A stretch of 64,000 bases of DNA, taken from Streptomyces sp. BK340. Its GTDB lineage: Bacteria; Actinomycetota; Actinomycetes; Streptomycetales; Streptomycetaceae. This document shows positions 44,179-53,017 of the stretch, one piece after another. Positions within the stretch are counted from its first letter, which is position 1. Every line of letters begins with the position of its first letter. The stretch covers positions 102,163-166,162 of the forward strand of contig NZ_VISR01000027.1 in the NCBI RefSeq assembly GCF_007827595.1, written 5' to 3'. Made by a program: the position numbers and the translations under genes. The notes under the pieces are model-generated. The model was given only the letters and a program-made list of their open reading frames with translations. It was not told the origin of the DNA and searched no databases.

Positions 44179-44532
44179 TTACGCGAACGCCGGGACTTCC
44201 TTCGGGTTCGGGCCGTACTTGTTCGCGCCCGCCTGGCTGTCCGAGCAGTAGAAGACCAGCAGGACGATGGAGCCGATCAGCGGCACGATCCCGAAGAGGA
44301 TCCACCAGCCGGAGCGGCCCGTGTCGTGCAGTCGGCGCACCGTGACGCCCAGGGCCGGCAGCAGGAAGACCACGGCGAGGCCGACGATGTAGGGCGCGTG
44401 GGCCGCCGCGGCGGCGACGGCCAGCGCGACGTAGATGATCCACGCGAACAGCATGAACAGCCAGTACTCCTTGCGGCGCGCGCGACCGCTGAACACTGCG
44501 TACTTCTTCAGAGCCTCGACGAACCAGCTCAT
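44179..44532 (-). CDS. DUF805 membrane protein
   Basis: This 117-residue integral membrane protein starts with the usual amphipathic lead-in KYAVFSGRARRKEYWLF and has four helices, with the family marks TVRRLHDTGRSGWW and a last helix LIGSIVLLVFYCSDSQ. Length and pattern fit DUF805 exactly. The function is unknown. It begins at ATG 44532, and the promoter side holds a cluster of GGAAC/GTTCC motifs. Confidence 0.93.
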   Translation of the reverse strand: MSWFVEALKKYAVFSGRARRKEYWLFMLFAWIIYVALAVAAAAAHAPYIVGLAVVFLLPALGVTVRRLHDTGRSGWWILFGIVPLIGSIVLLVFYCSDSQAGANKYGPNPKEVPAFA

Positions 44533-44633
44533 GGCAACCCCCCAGGGATCGACGTTCGGACCCTCCGGAACGGATCAGGCCAGGCGCAGAGATTAGGGGT
44601 TTGACGAGGGCGCGTCATTCGCGTTGCGGCACG

Positions 44634-44791
44634 TCCGGAACATCGCATTCGGGACAGGTCGGTACATGATCACCGACCGTTCCCCGCACGGCCGCCGGAC
44701 GTTACCGGAACCGAGTTCGTTCCGTTTCCGAACAGCGGCCGCACCGAGTCCGGTCCGCCACCCTTTCGGAACCGGAACGATCTCGAACCGT
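44634..44791. repeat. cluster of CGGAAC / GTTCCG half-sites
   Basis: The 264-base gap between hemB and DUF805 has no gene. It holds CCGGAAC (44635-44641), GTTCC (44679-44683), CGGAAC-N7-GTTCCG (44706-44724), TTTCCGAAC (44725-44733) and CGGAACCGGAAC (44767-44778). GGAAC is also the -35 core of many ECF promoters. Confidence 0.45.
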
Positions 44792-44796
44792 GTCCG

Positions 44797-45789
44797 TCAG
44801 CGCAGCTTCTGCGCCACTTCGGTCGCCCAGTAGGTGAGGATGTTCCGCGCTCCGGCGCGCTTGATGCCGGTCAGGGTCTCGAAGATGGCCCGGTCACGGT
44901 CCACCCAGCCCTTCTCTGCGGCCGCCTCGACCATCGAGTACTCGCCGGAGATCTGGTAGGCGGCGACCGGGACGTCCACGCTGTCGGCGACCCGGGCCAG
45001 GATGTCGAGGTAGGGACCGGCCGGCTTGACCATCACCATGTCGGCACCCTCGGCCAGGTCCAGCTCCAGCTCCCGCAGGGACTCGCGCCAGTTGGCGGGG
45101 TCCTGCTGGTACGTCTTGCGGTCGCCCTGCAGCGAGGAGGCGACGGCCTCCCGGAAGGGGCCGTAGAAGGCGGAGGAGTACTTGGCGGTGTAGGCGAGGA
45201 TCGCGACGTCCTCGCGGCCGATCTGGTCCAGGGCGTCGCGGATGACCCCGATCTGACCGTCCATCATGCCGCTGGGGCCGACCACATGGGCGCCGGCGTC
45301 GGCCTGCACCTGAGCCATCTCGGCGTACCGCTCCAGGGTGGCGTCGTTGTCGACCCGCCCCTCGGCGTCGAGGACACCGCAGTGCCCGTGGTCGATGGTC
45401 TCGTCCAGGCACACGTCGGACATGACGAGCAGGTCGTCGCCGACCTCGGCGCGCACATCGCGGATGGCGACCTGGAGGATCCCGTCCGGATCGGTCCCCG
45501 GAGTGCCGAGCGCGTCCTTCTTGCTCTCCTCCGGCACGCCGAACAGCATGATCCCGGAGATCCCGGCCTCCACCGCCTCGGCGGCCGCCTTCTTCAGGCT
45601 GTCGCGGGTGTGCTGGACGACGCCGGGCATGGCCGCGATCGGCACGGGCTCGCTGATGCCCTCGCGGACGAAGGCGGGGAGGATGAAGTCGGCCGGGTGC
45701 AGCCGGGTCTCGGCGACCATTCGGCGCATGACGGGGGTGGTGCGCAGCCGCCGGGGACGCGTACCGGGGAAGGATCCGTACTTCGTCAT
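44797..45789 (-). CDS. hemB: delta-aminolevulinic acid dehydratase (porphobilinogen synthase)
   Basis: HemB joins two 5-aminolevulinate molecules to porphobilinogen, the second step of haem and tetrapyrrole synthesis here. The 330-residue protein has both Schiff-base lysines, in AYTAKYSSAFYG and VMVKPAGPYLD. The metal loop reads SDVCLDETIDHGHCG: two of the three cysteines of the zinc type remain and one is replaced by Asp, a mixed set seen in some bacteria. It lies apart from hemA, hemC and hemD, which are about 500 bases downstream in the reading direction of the plus strand. Confidence 0.96.
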   Translation of the reverse strand: MTKYGSFPGTRPRRLRTTPVMRRMVAETRLHPADFILPAFVREGISEPVPIAAMPGVVQHTRDSLKKAAAEAVEAGISGIMLFGVPEESKKDALGTPGTDPDGILQVAIRDVRAEVGDDLLVMSDVCLDETIDHGHCGVLDAEGRVDNDATLERYAEMAQVQADAGAHVVGPSGMMDGQIGVIRDALDQIGREDVAILAYTAKYSSAFYGPFREAVASSLQGDRKTYQQDPANWRESLRELELDLAEGADMVMVKPAGPYLDILARVADSVDVPVAAYQISGEYSMVEAAAEKGWVDRDRAIFETLTGIKRAGARNILTYWATEVAQKLR

Positions 45790-45809
45790 GGCTTCTACGC
45801 TACGCCCGG

Positions 45810-45883
45810 GCGCGGGCTCCTCTTGCCGACGGCTTGTCGACCGGCGCCGGGCCTGGGCGCAGGCCGGCAGGAGGAGCCCGCGC
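45810..45883. repeat. 18-base inverted repeat ahead of hemB
   Basis: Arms at 45810-45827 and 45866-45883, with one mismatch, enclose a 38-base loop that is itself GC-rich. It lies 20 bases ahead of the hemB start, in what would be the 5' leader, or across its promoter. Confidence 0.5.
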
Positions 45884-45937
45884 TCAGGACGCGGAGTGCC
45901 GCCAGGCGAGGACGGTCGGCTTGGGGCCAGGGCGGGC

Positions 45938-46249
45938 GTGGCGGTACGCGTGGTCCTGGAGAACCCGTCCAGTTACTCCAGCCAGGTCTCCGCCATCAAG
46001 TCCGCGGGCGGCAAGGTCGTGGGCTACTCCGATCCCAACGGCCTCTACATCCACGCCAAGGCGATGGTCGTCGACTACGGCCTCTCCACCCAGGAAGTGG
46101 AAGCAGGCTCCATGAACATCAGCAGCAACTCCCTGAGCAACAACCGGGAGCTCGGCATCATCCTCACCGGCACAGGCGTGGCCCAGCCGGTGGCCTCCAC
46201 GATCGAGACGACGTTCGACAGCGACTACGCGGGAGGCACCGCGGCGTGA
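45938..46249 (+). pseudogene. phospholipase D C-terminal relic
   Basis: Only the last HKD half of a phospholipase D-like protein remains: IHAKAMVVDYG, with His, Lys and Asp in HxKx4D spacing, followed by AGSMNISSNSLSNNRELGI. The first HKD half and the signal region are missing, and the frame before about 45938 is not protein-like. Family members need two HKD motifs in one or two chains, so this relic is probably inactive. A strong hairpin follows. It splits hemB from the other haem genes. Confidence 0.7.
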
Positions 46250-46257
46250 CAAACCGG

Positions 46258-46287
46258 GGTTCCAGGGGGCCGCAGCCCCCTGGAACC
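46258..46287. terminator. terminator shared by hemD and the relic
   Basis: GGTTCCAGGGGGC and its exact reverse complement form a 13-base stem with loop CGCA, right against the hemD stop codon at 46288. Confidence 0.75.
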
Positions 46288-47997
46288 TCAGGTCGTCGTA
46301 CGGCGCCTGCGCGCCCCGGGACGCCGCTCGCTCGGCCGGGTCACCGGGTCCCCCGCCTCCAGGGCGGCAGCCCTCCGCTTGAGACCGAAGTCGGCCAGCG
46401 CTTCCGCCAGCTTCAGCACGGACGGCTCCGGAGCCATGACATCGACCCGCAGCCCGTGCTCCTCGGCCGTCTTCGCCGTGGCCGGACCGATGCACGCGAT
46501 CACGGTGACGTTGTGCGGCTTGCCCGCGATACCCACCAGGTTCCGGACAGTCGAGGACGACGTGAAGAGAACGGCGTCGAAGCCACCCCCCTTGATCGCC
46601 TCCCGCGTGTCCGCCGGCGGCGGCGAGGCCCGCACGGTCCGGTAGGCCGTGACGTCGTCGACCTCCCAGCCCAGCTCGATGAGCCCGGCGACCAGGGTCT
46701 CGGTGGCGATGTCGGCACGGGGCAGGAAGACGCGGTCGATCGGGTCGAAGACCGGGTCGTAGGGCGGCCAGTCCTCCAGCAGACCGGCGGCCGACTGCTC
46801 CCCCGAAGGCACCAGATCCGGCTTCACACCGAAGTCGACCAGCGCCTTGGCCGTCTGCTCACCCACCGCGGCCACCTTGATGCCCGCGAAGGCCCGGGCG
46901 TCGAGCCCGTACTCCTCGAACTTCTCCCGCACGGCCTTGACCGCGTTCACCGAGGTGAAGGCGATCCACTCGTACCGCCCGGTGACGAGCCCCTTCACGG
47001 CCCGCTCCATCTGCTGGGGCGTCCGCGGCGGCTCGACGGCGATCGTCGGCACCTCGTGCGGCACCGCGCCGTAGGACCGCAGCTGGTCGGAGAGCGACGC
47101 CGCCTGCTCCTTCGTACGCGGCACGAGCACCTTCCAGCCGAACAGCGGCTTGGACTCGAACCACGACAGCTGGTCGCGCTGGGCGGCGGCGGAACGCTCG
47201 CCGACCACGGCTATCACCGGCCGGCCGCCGTCCGGCGACGGCAGCACCTTCGCCTGCTTCAGCGTCTGCGCGATGGTGCCGAGCGTCGCCGTCCAGGTCC
47301 GCTGACGGGTCGTCGTACCGGCGATCGTGACCGACATCGGGGTGTCCGGCTTGCGGCCCGCCGCCACCAGCTCGCCGGCGGCCGCCGCCACCGCGTCCAG
47401 CGTCACCGACACGACCACCGTGCCGTCGGAGGCGCCGACCTCCGTCCAGCAGCGGTCGGAGGCGGTACGGGCGTCCACGAACCGGACGTCCGTGCCCTGC
47501 GCGTCCCGCAGCGGCACACCGGCGTACGCGGGCACGCCGACCGCGGCCGCCACACCCGGTACGACCTCGAAGGGCACACCGGCGGCGGCGCAGGCGAGCA
47601 TTTCCTCGGCCGCGTACGTATCTAGTCCCGGGTCCCCGGACACCGCACGGACGACCCGCCTGCCGCCCCGTGCGGCCTCCATGACAAGATGAGCGGCATC
47701 CCGGGCAGGGGACGGGACCGCAGCGGTTGTTGACGCGCCGTCAACGACCGTGAGCTGCGGCGTGCCCGAGCCCGGCGGCGACACCGAGGAGGAATCCCCG
47801 TCCGTTCGCACCACGGAGACGCCCTGCCGGGCGTGCGTCCGGATCACGTCGAGCACCTCGTGCTCGGCGATCAGGACGTCCGCGTTCGACAGTGCCTCCA
47901 CTGCGCGCAGAGTCAGCAGTCCCGGATCCCCGGGTCCGGCACCGAGGAAGGTGACGTGCCCGTGTTCCGGACCGGCGGGAAGGGTGGTGGGGCTCAC
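46288..47997 (-). CDS. hemD: uroporphyrinogen-III methyltransferase / synthase fusion
   Basis: A two-domain enzyme of 569 residues. The first 260 residues are an SUMT-like methyltransferase (FLGAGPGDPGLLTLRA, then VSGDPGLDTYAAEEM and VVPGVAAAVGVPAY), and the rest is uroporphyrinogen-III synthase (WKVLVPRTKEQAASL, FTSVNAVKAVREKF, FTSSSTVRNLV). It closes the macrocycle for haem and methylates it toward cobalamin or sirohaem. The GTG start overlaps hemC (GTGA). The C-terminal 30 residues are basic and probably disordered. Confidence 0.95.
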   Translation of the reverse strand: MSPTTLPAGPEHGHVTFLGAGPGDPGLLTLRAVEALSNADVLIAEHEVLDVIRTHARQGVSVVRTDGDSSSVSPPGSGTPQLTVVDGASTTAAVPSPARDAAHLVMEAARGGRRVVRAVSGDPGLDTYAAEEMLACAAAGVPFEVVPGVAAAVGVPAYAGVPLRDAQGTDVRFVDARTASDRCWTEVGASDGTVVVSVTLDAVAAAAGELVAAGRKPDTPMSVTIAGTTTRQRTWTATLGTIAQTLKQAKVLPSPDGGRPVIAVVGERSAAAQRDQLSWFESKPLFGWKVLVPRTKEQAASLSDQLRSYGAVPHEVPTIAVEPPRTPQQMERAVKGLVTGRYEWIAFTSVNAVKAVREKFEEYGLDARAFAGIKVAAVGEQTAKALVDFGVKPDLVPSGEQSAAGLLEDWPPYDPVFDPIDRVFLPRADIATETLVAGLIELGWEVDDVTAYRTVRASPPPADTREAIKGGGFDAVLFTSSSTVRNLVGIAGKPHNVTVIACIGPATAKTAEEHGLRVDVMAPEPSVLKLAEALADFGLKRRAAALEAGDPVTRPSERRPGARRRRTTT

Positions 47998-48989
47998 TGT
48001 GCTCGCTCCCCCATCAGACCGGCCGCACCCTGGGCGAGCATCTCGGTGGCGAGTTCGCGACCGAGTGCCACCGCCTGCTCATACGTCTGGGGCACGGGAC
48101 CGGTGGTGGACAGCTGCACCGTACGGGTGCCGTCGGTGGTGCCGACGACGCCTCGCAGGCGCATTTCGTTGACAATCTGCGCGTCGGCCTGGGAGTCCCC
48201 CCGCTCGAGCGGAGCCGAGAGAGGGGGAAGGTCGGCCAGCGCGCCCACAGGGGCGCTGCAGCCGGCCTCCAGGGCGGCGAGCAGTGACCGTTCGGCGGTC
48301 ACGGCGACCCGGGTGAACGGGTCGTCGAGCTCGCCGAGCGCCGCGATCAGGTCCGCGTTGTCCGCGGCACACTCGATCGCCAGGGCCCCCTGGCCGGGGG
48401 CGGGCAAAACCGTGTCGACCGACAGGAAGTCGGTCACCTCGTCGATCCGGCCGATCCGGTTCAGTCCGGCGGCGGCCAGTACGACGGCGTCCAGCTCGCC
48501 GTCGCGGACGTATCCGATCCGCGTGTCGACGTTGCCGCGGATCGCGACCGTCTCGATGTCCAGGCCGTGGGCGCGCGCGTATGCGTTCAGCTGCGCCATG
48601 CGGCGGGGGGAGCCGGTACCGATGCGGGCGCCCCGCGGGAGGTCCGTGAACTTCAGCGCGTCCCGGGCGACGATCACGTCCCGCGGGTCCTCGCGCTCGG
48701 GGACCGCGGCCAGGACCAGCTCGTCGGGCTGCGTGGTCGGCAGGTCCTTGAGCGAATGAACCGCGAAGTCCACCTCGCCCCTCAGCAGCGCGTCGCGCAG
48801 CGCCGTGACGAACACACCGGTGCCGCCGATCTGCGCGAGTGCCTCGCGGGAGACGTCGCCGTACGTGGTGATCTCGACCAGCTCGACGGGCCGGCCGGTC
48901 ACCCGGCTCACGGCTTCCGCCACCTGCCCGGACTGGGCCATGGCGAGCTTGCTCCGCCTCGTCCCCAGTCGCAGTGCCTTCTCAGTCAT
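47994..48989 (-). CDS. hemC: hydroxymethylbilane synthase (porphobilinogen deaminase)
   Basis: HemC links four porphobilinogen units into hydroxymethylbilane. The 331-residue protein has the family opening LRLGTRRSKLAMAQS, GTGSPRRMAQL for substrate binding and LEAGCSAPVGA with the cysteine that carries the dipyrromethane cofactor. ATG 48989 overlaps the hemA stop (ATGA), placing it third in the operon rex-hemA-hemC-hemD. Confidence 0.97.
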   Translation of the reverse strand: MTEKALRLGTRRSKLAMAQSGQVAEAVSRVTGRPVELVEITTYGDVSREALAQIGGTGVFVTALRDALLRGEVDFAVHSLKDLPTTQPDELVLAAVPEREDPRDVIVARDALKFTDLPRGARIGTGSPRRMAQLNAYARAHGLDIETVAIRGNVDTRIGYVRDGELDAVVLAAAGLNRIGRIDEVTDFLSVDTVLPAPGQGALAIECAADNADLIAALGELDDPFTRVAVTAERSLLAALEAGCSAPVGALADLPPLSAPLERGDSQADAQIVNEMRLRGVVGTTDGTRTVQLSTTGPVPQTYEQAVALGRELATEMLAQGAAGLMGERAQ

Positions 48990-50686
48990 GCCGGTCGGTC
49001 CTTCTTGTCTGTGCTGTCCTCGGCCCGGGAGACGGCGGCCACCGTCTCGGGGTCGAGGTCGAACAGGGTGCGCAGCGCGTCCGCGTACCCGGCGCCGCCG
49101 GGCTCGGCGGCGAGTTGCTTGACCCGTACCGTCGGCGCGTGCAGCAGCTTGTCGACGACCCGGTGCACGGCCTGCCGGATCTCACCGCGCTGGCGTTCGT
49201 CCAGGTCGGGCAGGCGGCCGTCGAGCCGCGCGATCTCACCGGCGACGACATCGGCGGCCATGGTGCGCAGCGCCACGACGGTCGGCGTGATGTGCGCCGC
49301 CCGCTGTGCCGCGCCGAAGGCCGCGACCTCGTCGGAGACGATACGCCGGACCTGGTCCACGTCGGCCGCCATCGGCGCGTCCGCGGACGCCTCGGCGAGG
49401 GACTCGATGTCCACCAGCCGCACCCCGGCCAGCCGGTGCACGGCCGCGTCGATGTCGCGGGGCATGGCGAGGTCGAGGAAGAACACGGCCGGGGCCGGCC
49501 GCGGGATGACGGCGGCCGGTTCCGGCTTGCGGCGCTCGGGGATACGGCCGACGGTCGCGGCCGTGGCGGCGAGCGCGGTGATCAGCTCGGCGTCGGCCTC
49601 GGGGCTGCGCCGGGCCGCCTCCCGCCGGTCCACGGTGCCGTTGTCGACCCAGGCCGCGTGCTGCTCCAGGGTGGCCGCGTCCATGCCCGCCACGGCGGCC
49701 TCGCCGAGCACGGAGAAGCCGGTGGCCCCCTGCACGGCGGCCAGGTCCAGCGGGCAGTTCTCCTCGGTGCCGACGCCGGTGGCAGGCAGCGCGGCCTTCA
49801 CGGCCGTACGAGCGCCGTCGCCGAGGTCGGCCACGGGCTGTCCGGTGCGGCCCTCGACCGCCTTCGCGACCGCCTCGGCCGTCAGGACCAGGCCGGTGGC
49901 GCCGGTGCAGGAGACGACGATGTCGGCACGTGTCAGCTCGTCCGGCACGGCGTCCATCCGTACCGCACGGGCCGTCACCGTCGTGTCGTCCGCCTCGGTG
50001 AGGATCTGCGCGAGGCGCTCGGCGCGCTCGACGGTGCGGTTGGCGACGACGACCTCGGCCACCCCGGCACGCGCGAGCGTGGCGGCGGCCAGGGACGACA
50101 TCGACCCGGCACCGATGACCAGGGCCCGGCGGCCCCCGGCCCATTCCTTGACGTCCCCGCCCGCGGCCAGCTGCTCCAGGCCGAAGGTGACCAGGGACTG
50201 GCCGGCCCGGTCGATGCCGGTCTCGGAGTGGGCCCGCTTGCCGACCCGCAGGGACTGCTGGAACAGGTCGTTCAGCAGCTTGCCGGCGGTGTGCAGCTCC
50301 TGGGCGCGGGCCAGGGAGTCCTTGATCTGCCCGAGGACCTGTCCCTCGCCGACGACCATCGAGTCCAGACCGCAGGCCACCGAGAACTGGTGGTGGACGG
50401 CCCGGTCCTCGTAGTGCACGTAGAGATACGGCGTCAGCTCCTCGAGGCCGACCCCGCTGTGCTGGGCGAGCAGTGTGGACAGCTCGGCGACACCGGCGTG
50501 GAACTTGTCCACGTCGGCGTACAGCTCGATGCGGTTGCAGGTGGCGAGCACCGCGGCCTCGGTGGCCGGCTCGGCGGCGACCGTGTCCTGGAGCAGCTTG
50601 ACCTGGGCGTCCACGCTCAGCGCGGCCCGCTCCAGCACGCTGACCGGGGCGCTGCGGTGGCTCAGACCCACGACGAGGAGACTCAT
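48986..50686 (-). CDS. hemA: glutamyl-tRNA reductase
   Basis: HemA reduces glutamyl-tRNA-Glu to glutamate semialdehyde, the first committed step of haem synthesis. The catalytic Cys is in VLATCNRIELY; GEGQVLGQIKDS and the NADPH loop VIGAGSMSSLAAATL follow, and the spine and dimerisation helices end the chain. At 566 residues it is about 130 longer than enterobacterial HemA, because of an insert after the Rossmann part (about residues 290-400, rich in Ala). The insert is typical of Streptomyces. It overlaps rex and hemC by ATGA. Confidence 0.96.
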   Translation of the reverse strand: MSLLVVGLSHRSAPVSVLERAALSVDAQVKLLQDTVAAEPATEAAVLATCNRIELYADVDKFHAGVAELSTLLAQHSGVGLEELTPYLYVHYEDRAVHHQFSVACGLDSMVVGEGQVLGQIKDSLARAQELHTAGKLLNDLFQQSLRVGKRAHSETGIDRAGQSLVTFGLEQLAAGGDVKEWAGGRRALVIGAGSMSSLAAATLARAGVAEVVVANRTVERAERLAQILTEADDTTVTARAVRMDAVPDELTRADIVVSCTGATGLVLTAEAVAKAVEGRTGQPVADLGDGARTAVKAALPATGVGTEENCPLDLAAVQGATGFSVLGEAAVAGMDAATLEQHAAWVDNGTVDRREAARRSPEADAELITALAATAATVGRIPERRKPEPAAVIPRPAPAVFFLDLAMPRDIDAAVHRLAGVRLVDIESLAEASADAPMAADVDQVRRIVSDEVAAFGAAQRAAHITPTVVALRTMAADVVAGEIARLDGRLPDLDERQRGEIRQAVHRVVDKLLHAPTVRVKQLAAEPGGAGYADALRTLFDLDPETVAAVSRAEDSTDKKDRPA

Positions 50687-51456
50687 GCCGGCATCACGGC
50701 GGGTACGTCCCCGTCGGGCCCCTGGTCGGCGGAGTCGTCGGCGGCCGCGCCACGGGGAGCGGCCGCGGGCAGCGGGCCGCCCTCGGCGGTCTCCTCGCCG
50801 GCCTTGCGCTGCTCGTGGAAGGCGAGGATCTGCAGCTCGATGGAGAGGTCGACCTTGCGCACGTCGACGCCGTCCGGGACGGACAGCACGGTCGGCGCGA
50901 AGTTCAGGATGGAGGTCACCCCGGCGGCCACGAGCCGGTCACAGACCGGCTGGGCGGCACCGGCAGGGGTGGCGATGACGCCGATGGAGACCCCGTTGTC
51001 CTTGATGATCTTCTCGAGGTCGTCGGTGTGCTGGACAGGGATGCCCGCGACCGGCTTTCCGGCCATCGCCGGGTCGGCGTCGATCAGCGCGGCGACCCGG
51101 AAGCCACGGGAGGCGAAACCGCCGTAGTTGGCCAGGGCGGCGCCGAGATTACCGATACCGACGATGACAACCGGCCAGTCCTGGGTCAGGCCGAGTTCAC
51201 GGGAGATCTGGTAGACGAGATACTCCACGTCGTAGCCGACACCGCGCGTTCCGTAGGAGCCCAGGTACGAGAAGTCTTTGCGCAGCTTGGCGGAGTTGAC
51301 CCCCGCCGCAGCGGCCAGTTCCTCGGAGGAGACCGTGGGTACCGAGCGCTCCGACAGTGCGGTCAGGGCTCGGAGGTACAGCGGAAGCCGAGCGACGGTG
51401 GCCTCGGGAATCCCTCGGCTACGGGTCGCCGGTCGGTGTGTTCGGCCAGTTGCCAC
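50683..51456 (-). CDS. rex: redox-sensing transcriptional repressor Rex
   Basis: Rex binds DNA when NADH is low and is released by NADH. The 257-residue protein has an N-terminal winged helix (LPLYLRALTALSERSVPTVSS, in pieces, and GVNSAKLRKDFSYLG) and a Rossmann domain with VVIVGIGNLGAALANYGGF. A disordered Pro/Ala tail of about 30 residues ends it. GTG 51456 follows GGAG. It heads the operon rex-hemA-hemC-hemD, and a Rex operator lies at 51533-51550, as known from S. coelicolor, so it controls its own operon. Confidence 0.97.
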   Translation of the reverse strand: MATGRTHRPATRSRGIPEATVARLPLYLRALTALSERSVPTVSSEELAAAAGVNSAKLRKDFSYLGSYGTRGVGYDVEYLVYQISRELGLTQDWPVVIVGIGNLGAALANYGGFASRGFRVAALIDADPAMAGKPVAGIPVQHTDDLEKIIKDNGVSIGVIATPAGAAQPVCDRLVAAGVTSILNFAPTVLSVPDGVDVRKVDLSIELQILAFHEQRKAGEETAEGGPLPAAAPRGAAADDSADQGPDGDVPAVMPA

Positions 51457-51532
51457 GGTGCTCCTGCGGGTTGAGCGGGGCTGCAGGCGGTCATACGTCC
51501 CCAGACCGCCCCGTCGACAGCAGGCTATGTCT

Positions 51533-51550
51533 TTGTGAACGCGTGCACAA
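51533..51550. promoter_or_regulatory. Rex operator (ROP)
   Basis: TTGTGAAC-GCGT-GCACAA closely follows the S. coelicolor Rex consensus (TGTGAAC-GCGTTCACA), with one changed base in the right arm. It is 77 bases ahead of the rex GTG. Confidence 0.88.
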
Positions 51551-51702
51551 AGATGGTGTCCGATTTGCCCGGCCAACGTGACCGGGGTCACGCGCGTCAT
51601 CCCTGGGCCCTTCCTGGGGGCAAAACCGACACACTCCTCGTGAATCCCGCCCCCGAGACCAAACCGCCGTCGATCCTAAGGGACGTTCGGTGCGGTCTTG
51701 TA

Positions 51703-51984
51703 CTAATCGGTCAGTTCCTTGCGGAGGCGGCCCTCGTCCACCCGCCAGAAGGTGTGCTGCCGGCCGTCGACCAGGACCACGGGGATCTGCTCCCAGTACT
51801 GGTCGTGGAGCTGCCGGTCCTGGGTGATGTCCTTCTGTTCCCAGGGGACGCCGAGTTCGCCGCAGACCTTCTCGATCACCGCCTGTGCGTCGTCGCACAG
51901 ATGGCAGCCGGGCTTGCGGATGAGCGTGACCAGCCGCTCCTGCGGGGCGGCCTTACGCCGGAAGAGGGGACTCATGTCGGCCAT
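51703..51984 (-). CDS. glutaredoxin-like protein (DUF836 type)
   Basis: This 93-residue protein has a thioredoxin-like fold with a CxxC pair at residues 27 and 30 (KPGCHLCDDA), followed by the cis-Pro segment QIPVVLVDGR. It probably reduces disulphides in the cytoplasm or uses mycothiol. ATG 51984 or 51975 may be the start. It is transcribed toward rex, a usual neighbour in Streptomyces, and its stop is 150 bases from the Rex operator. Confidence 0.9.
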   Translation of the reverse strand: MADMSPLFRRKAAPQERLVTLIRKPGCHLCDDAQAVIEKVCGELGVPWEQKDITQDRQLHDQYWEQIPVVLVDGRQHTFWRVDEGRLRKELTD

Positions 51985-52078
51985 TCTCGCGCTTCTTTAA
52001 CGACGCGGACGCGGAGAGTTCACACCCTTCCAACCTCTCGACTCCGGAACCACCGAACAAACTGGCTATGCTCACGCC

Positions 52079-53017
52079 ATGGCCGCTCTCGGATGGCTCA
52101 CTCCCCGTAGGCGCTCCGCCACGGCGCGGAGCGTGTTGGCAGGCGAGGCCTCGGCGGAGGCCGCCCGCAAGTCCTCGCTGGAAGCGCAGGGGGCACAGGA
52201 GGCCACGCAGGCCGCCGAACAGGAACCGGAGTTCCCGGTGATCGGCGACGACCGGGCCGCCGCCTTCTTCGACCTCGACAACACCGTGATGCAGGGCGCC
52301 GCGCTGTTCCACTTCGGCCGGGGCCTGTACAAGCGGAAGTTCTTCGAGACCCGCGACCTGGCCAGGTTCGCCTGGCAGCAGGCCTGGTTCCGGCTGGCCG
52401 GCGTCGAGGACCCCGAGCACATGCAGGACGCCCGCGACTCCGCGCTCTCCATCGTCAAGGGCCACCGCGTCGCCGAACTGGAGACGATCGGCGAGGAGAT
52501 CTACGACGAGTACATGGCCGACCGCATCTGGCCGGGCACCCGCGCCCTCGCGCAGGCCCACCTGGACGCGGGCCAGAAGGTGTGGCTGGTCACAGCCGCC
52601 CCCGTCGAGATCGCCCAGGTCATCGCCCGCCGCCTCGGCCTGACGGGCGCGCTCGGCACGGTGGCGGAGTCGGTCGACGGCGTCTACACGGGCAAGCTGG
52701 TGGGCGAACCGCTGCACGGCCCGGCCAAGGCGGAGGCGGTACGGGCGCTGGCCGCGGCGGAGGGCTTCGACCTCTCCCGCTGCGCCGCCTACAGCGACAG
52801 CCACAACGACATCCCCATGCTGTCCCTGGTCGGCCACCCCTACGCGATCAACCCCGACACCAAACTGCGCAAACACGCCCGCGAAAAGGACTGGCGCCTG
52901 CGCGACTACCGCACGGGCCGCAAGGCGGCGAAGGTGGGCATTCCGGCGGCGGCGGGCGTCGGAGCGGTCGCCGGTGGCACCGCGGCAGCGATCGCACTGA
53001 GCCGGCGTCGCCGGTAG
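52079..53017 (+). CDS. HAD-IB family hydrolase
   Basis: A phosphatase of the HAD superfamily, subfamily IB (SerB-like), 312 residues. Motif I is FFDLDNTVMQG (Asp 65 and 67), motif II LVTAAPVEIA, motif III the Lys in GPAKAEAV, and motif IV SDSHNDIPML. A Gln/Ala-rich N-terminal 50 residues and a C-terminal Gly/Ala-rich hydrophobic segment (VGIPAAAGVGAVAGGTAAA) suggest membrane attachment. The substrate may be a phosphoserine-like or phospholipid head group. ATG 52079 is the start. Confidence 0.92.
   Translation: MAALGWLTPRRRSATARSVLAGEASAEAARKSSLEAQGAQEATQAAEQEPEFPVIGDDRAAAFFDLDNTVMQGAALFHFGRGLYKRKFFETRDLARFAWQQAWFRLAGVEDPEHMQDARDSALSIVKGHRVAELETIGEEIYDEYMADRIWPGTRALAQAHLDAGQKVWLVTAAPVEIAQVIARRLGLTGALGTVAESVDGVYTGKLVGEPLHGPAKAEAVRALAAAEGFDLSRCAAYSDSHNDIPMLSLVGHPYAINPDTKLRKHAREKDWRLRDYRTGRKAAKVGIPAAAGVGAVAGGTAAAIALSRRRR

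Noticed and set aside
45810..45883. Riboswitch ahead of hemB
   Set aside because: The structure is a simple long hairpin; no known cobalamin or other riboswitch core (such as the B12 box) is visible.
45286..47625. Plus-strand frame of 779 codons across hemB and hemD
   Set aside because: Antisense to two well-identified haem enzymes; no domain.
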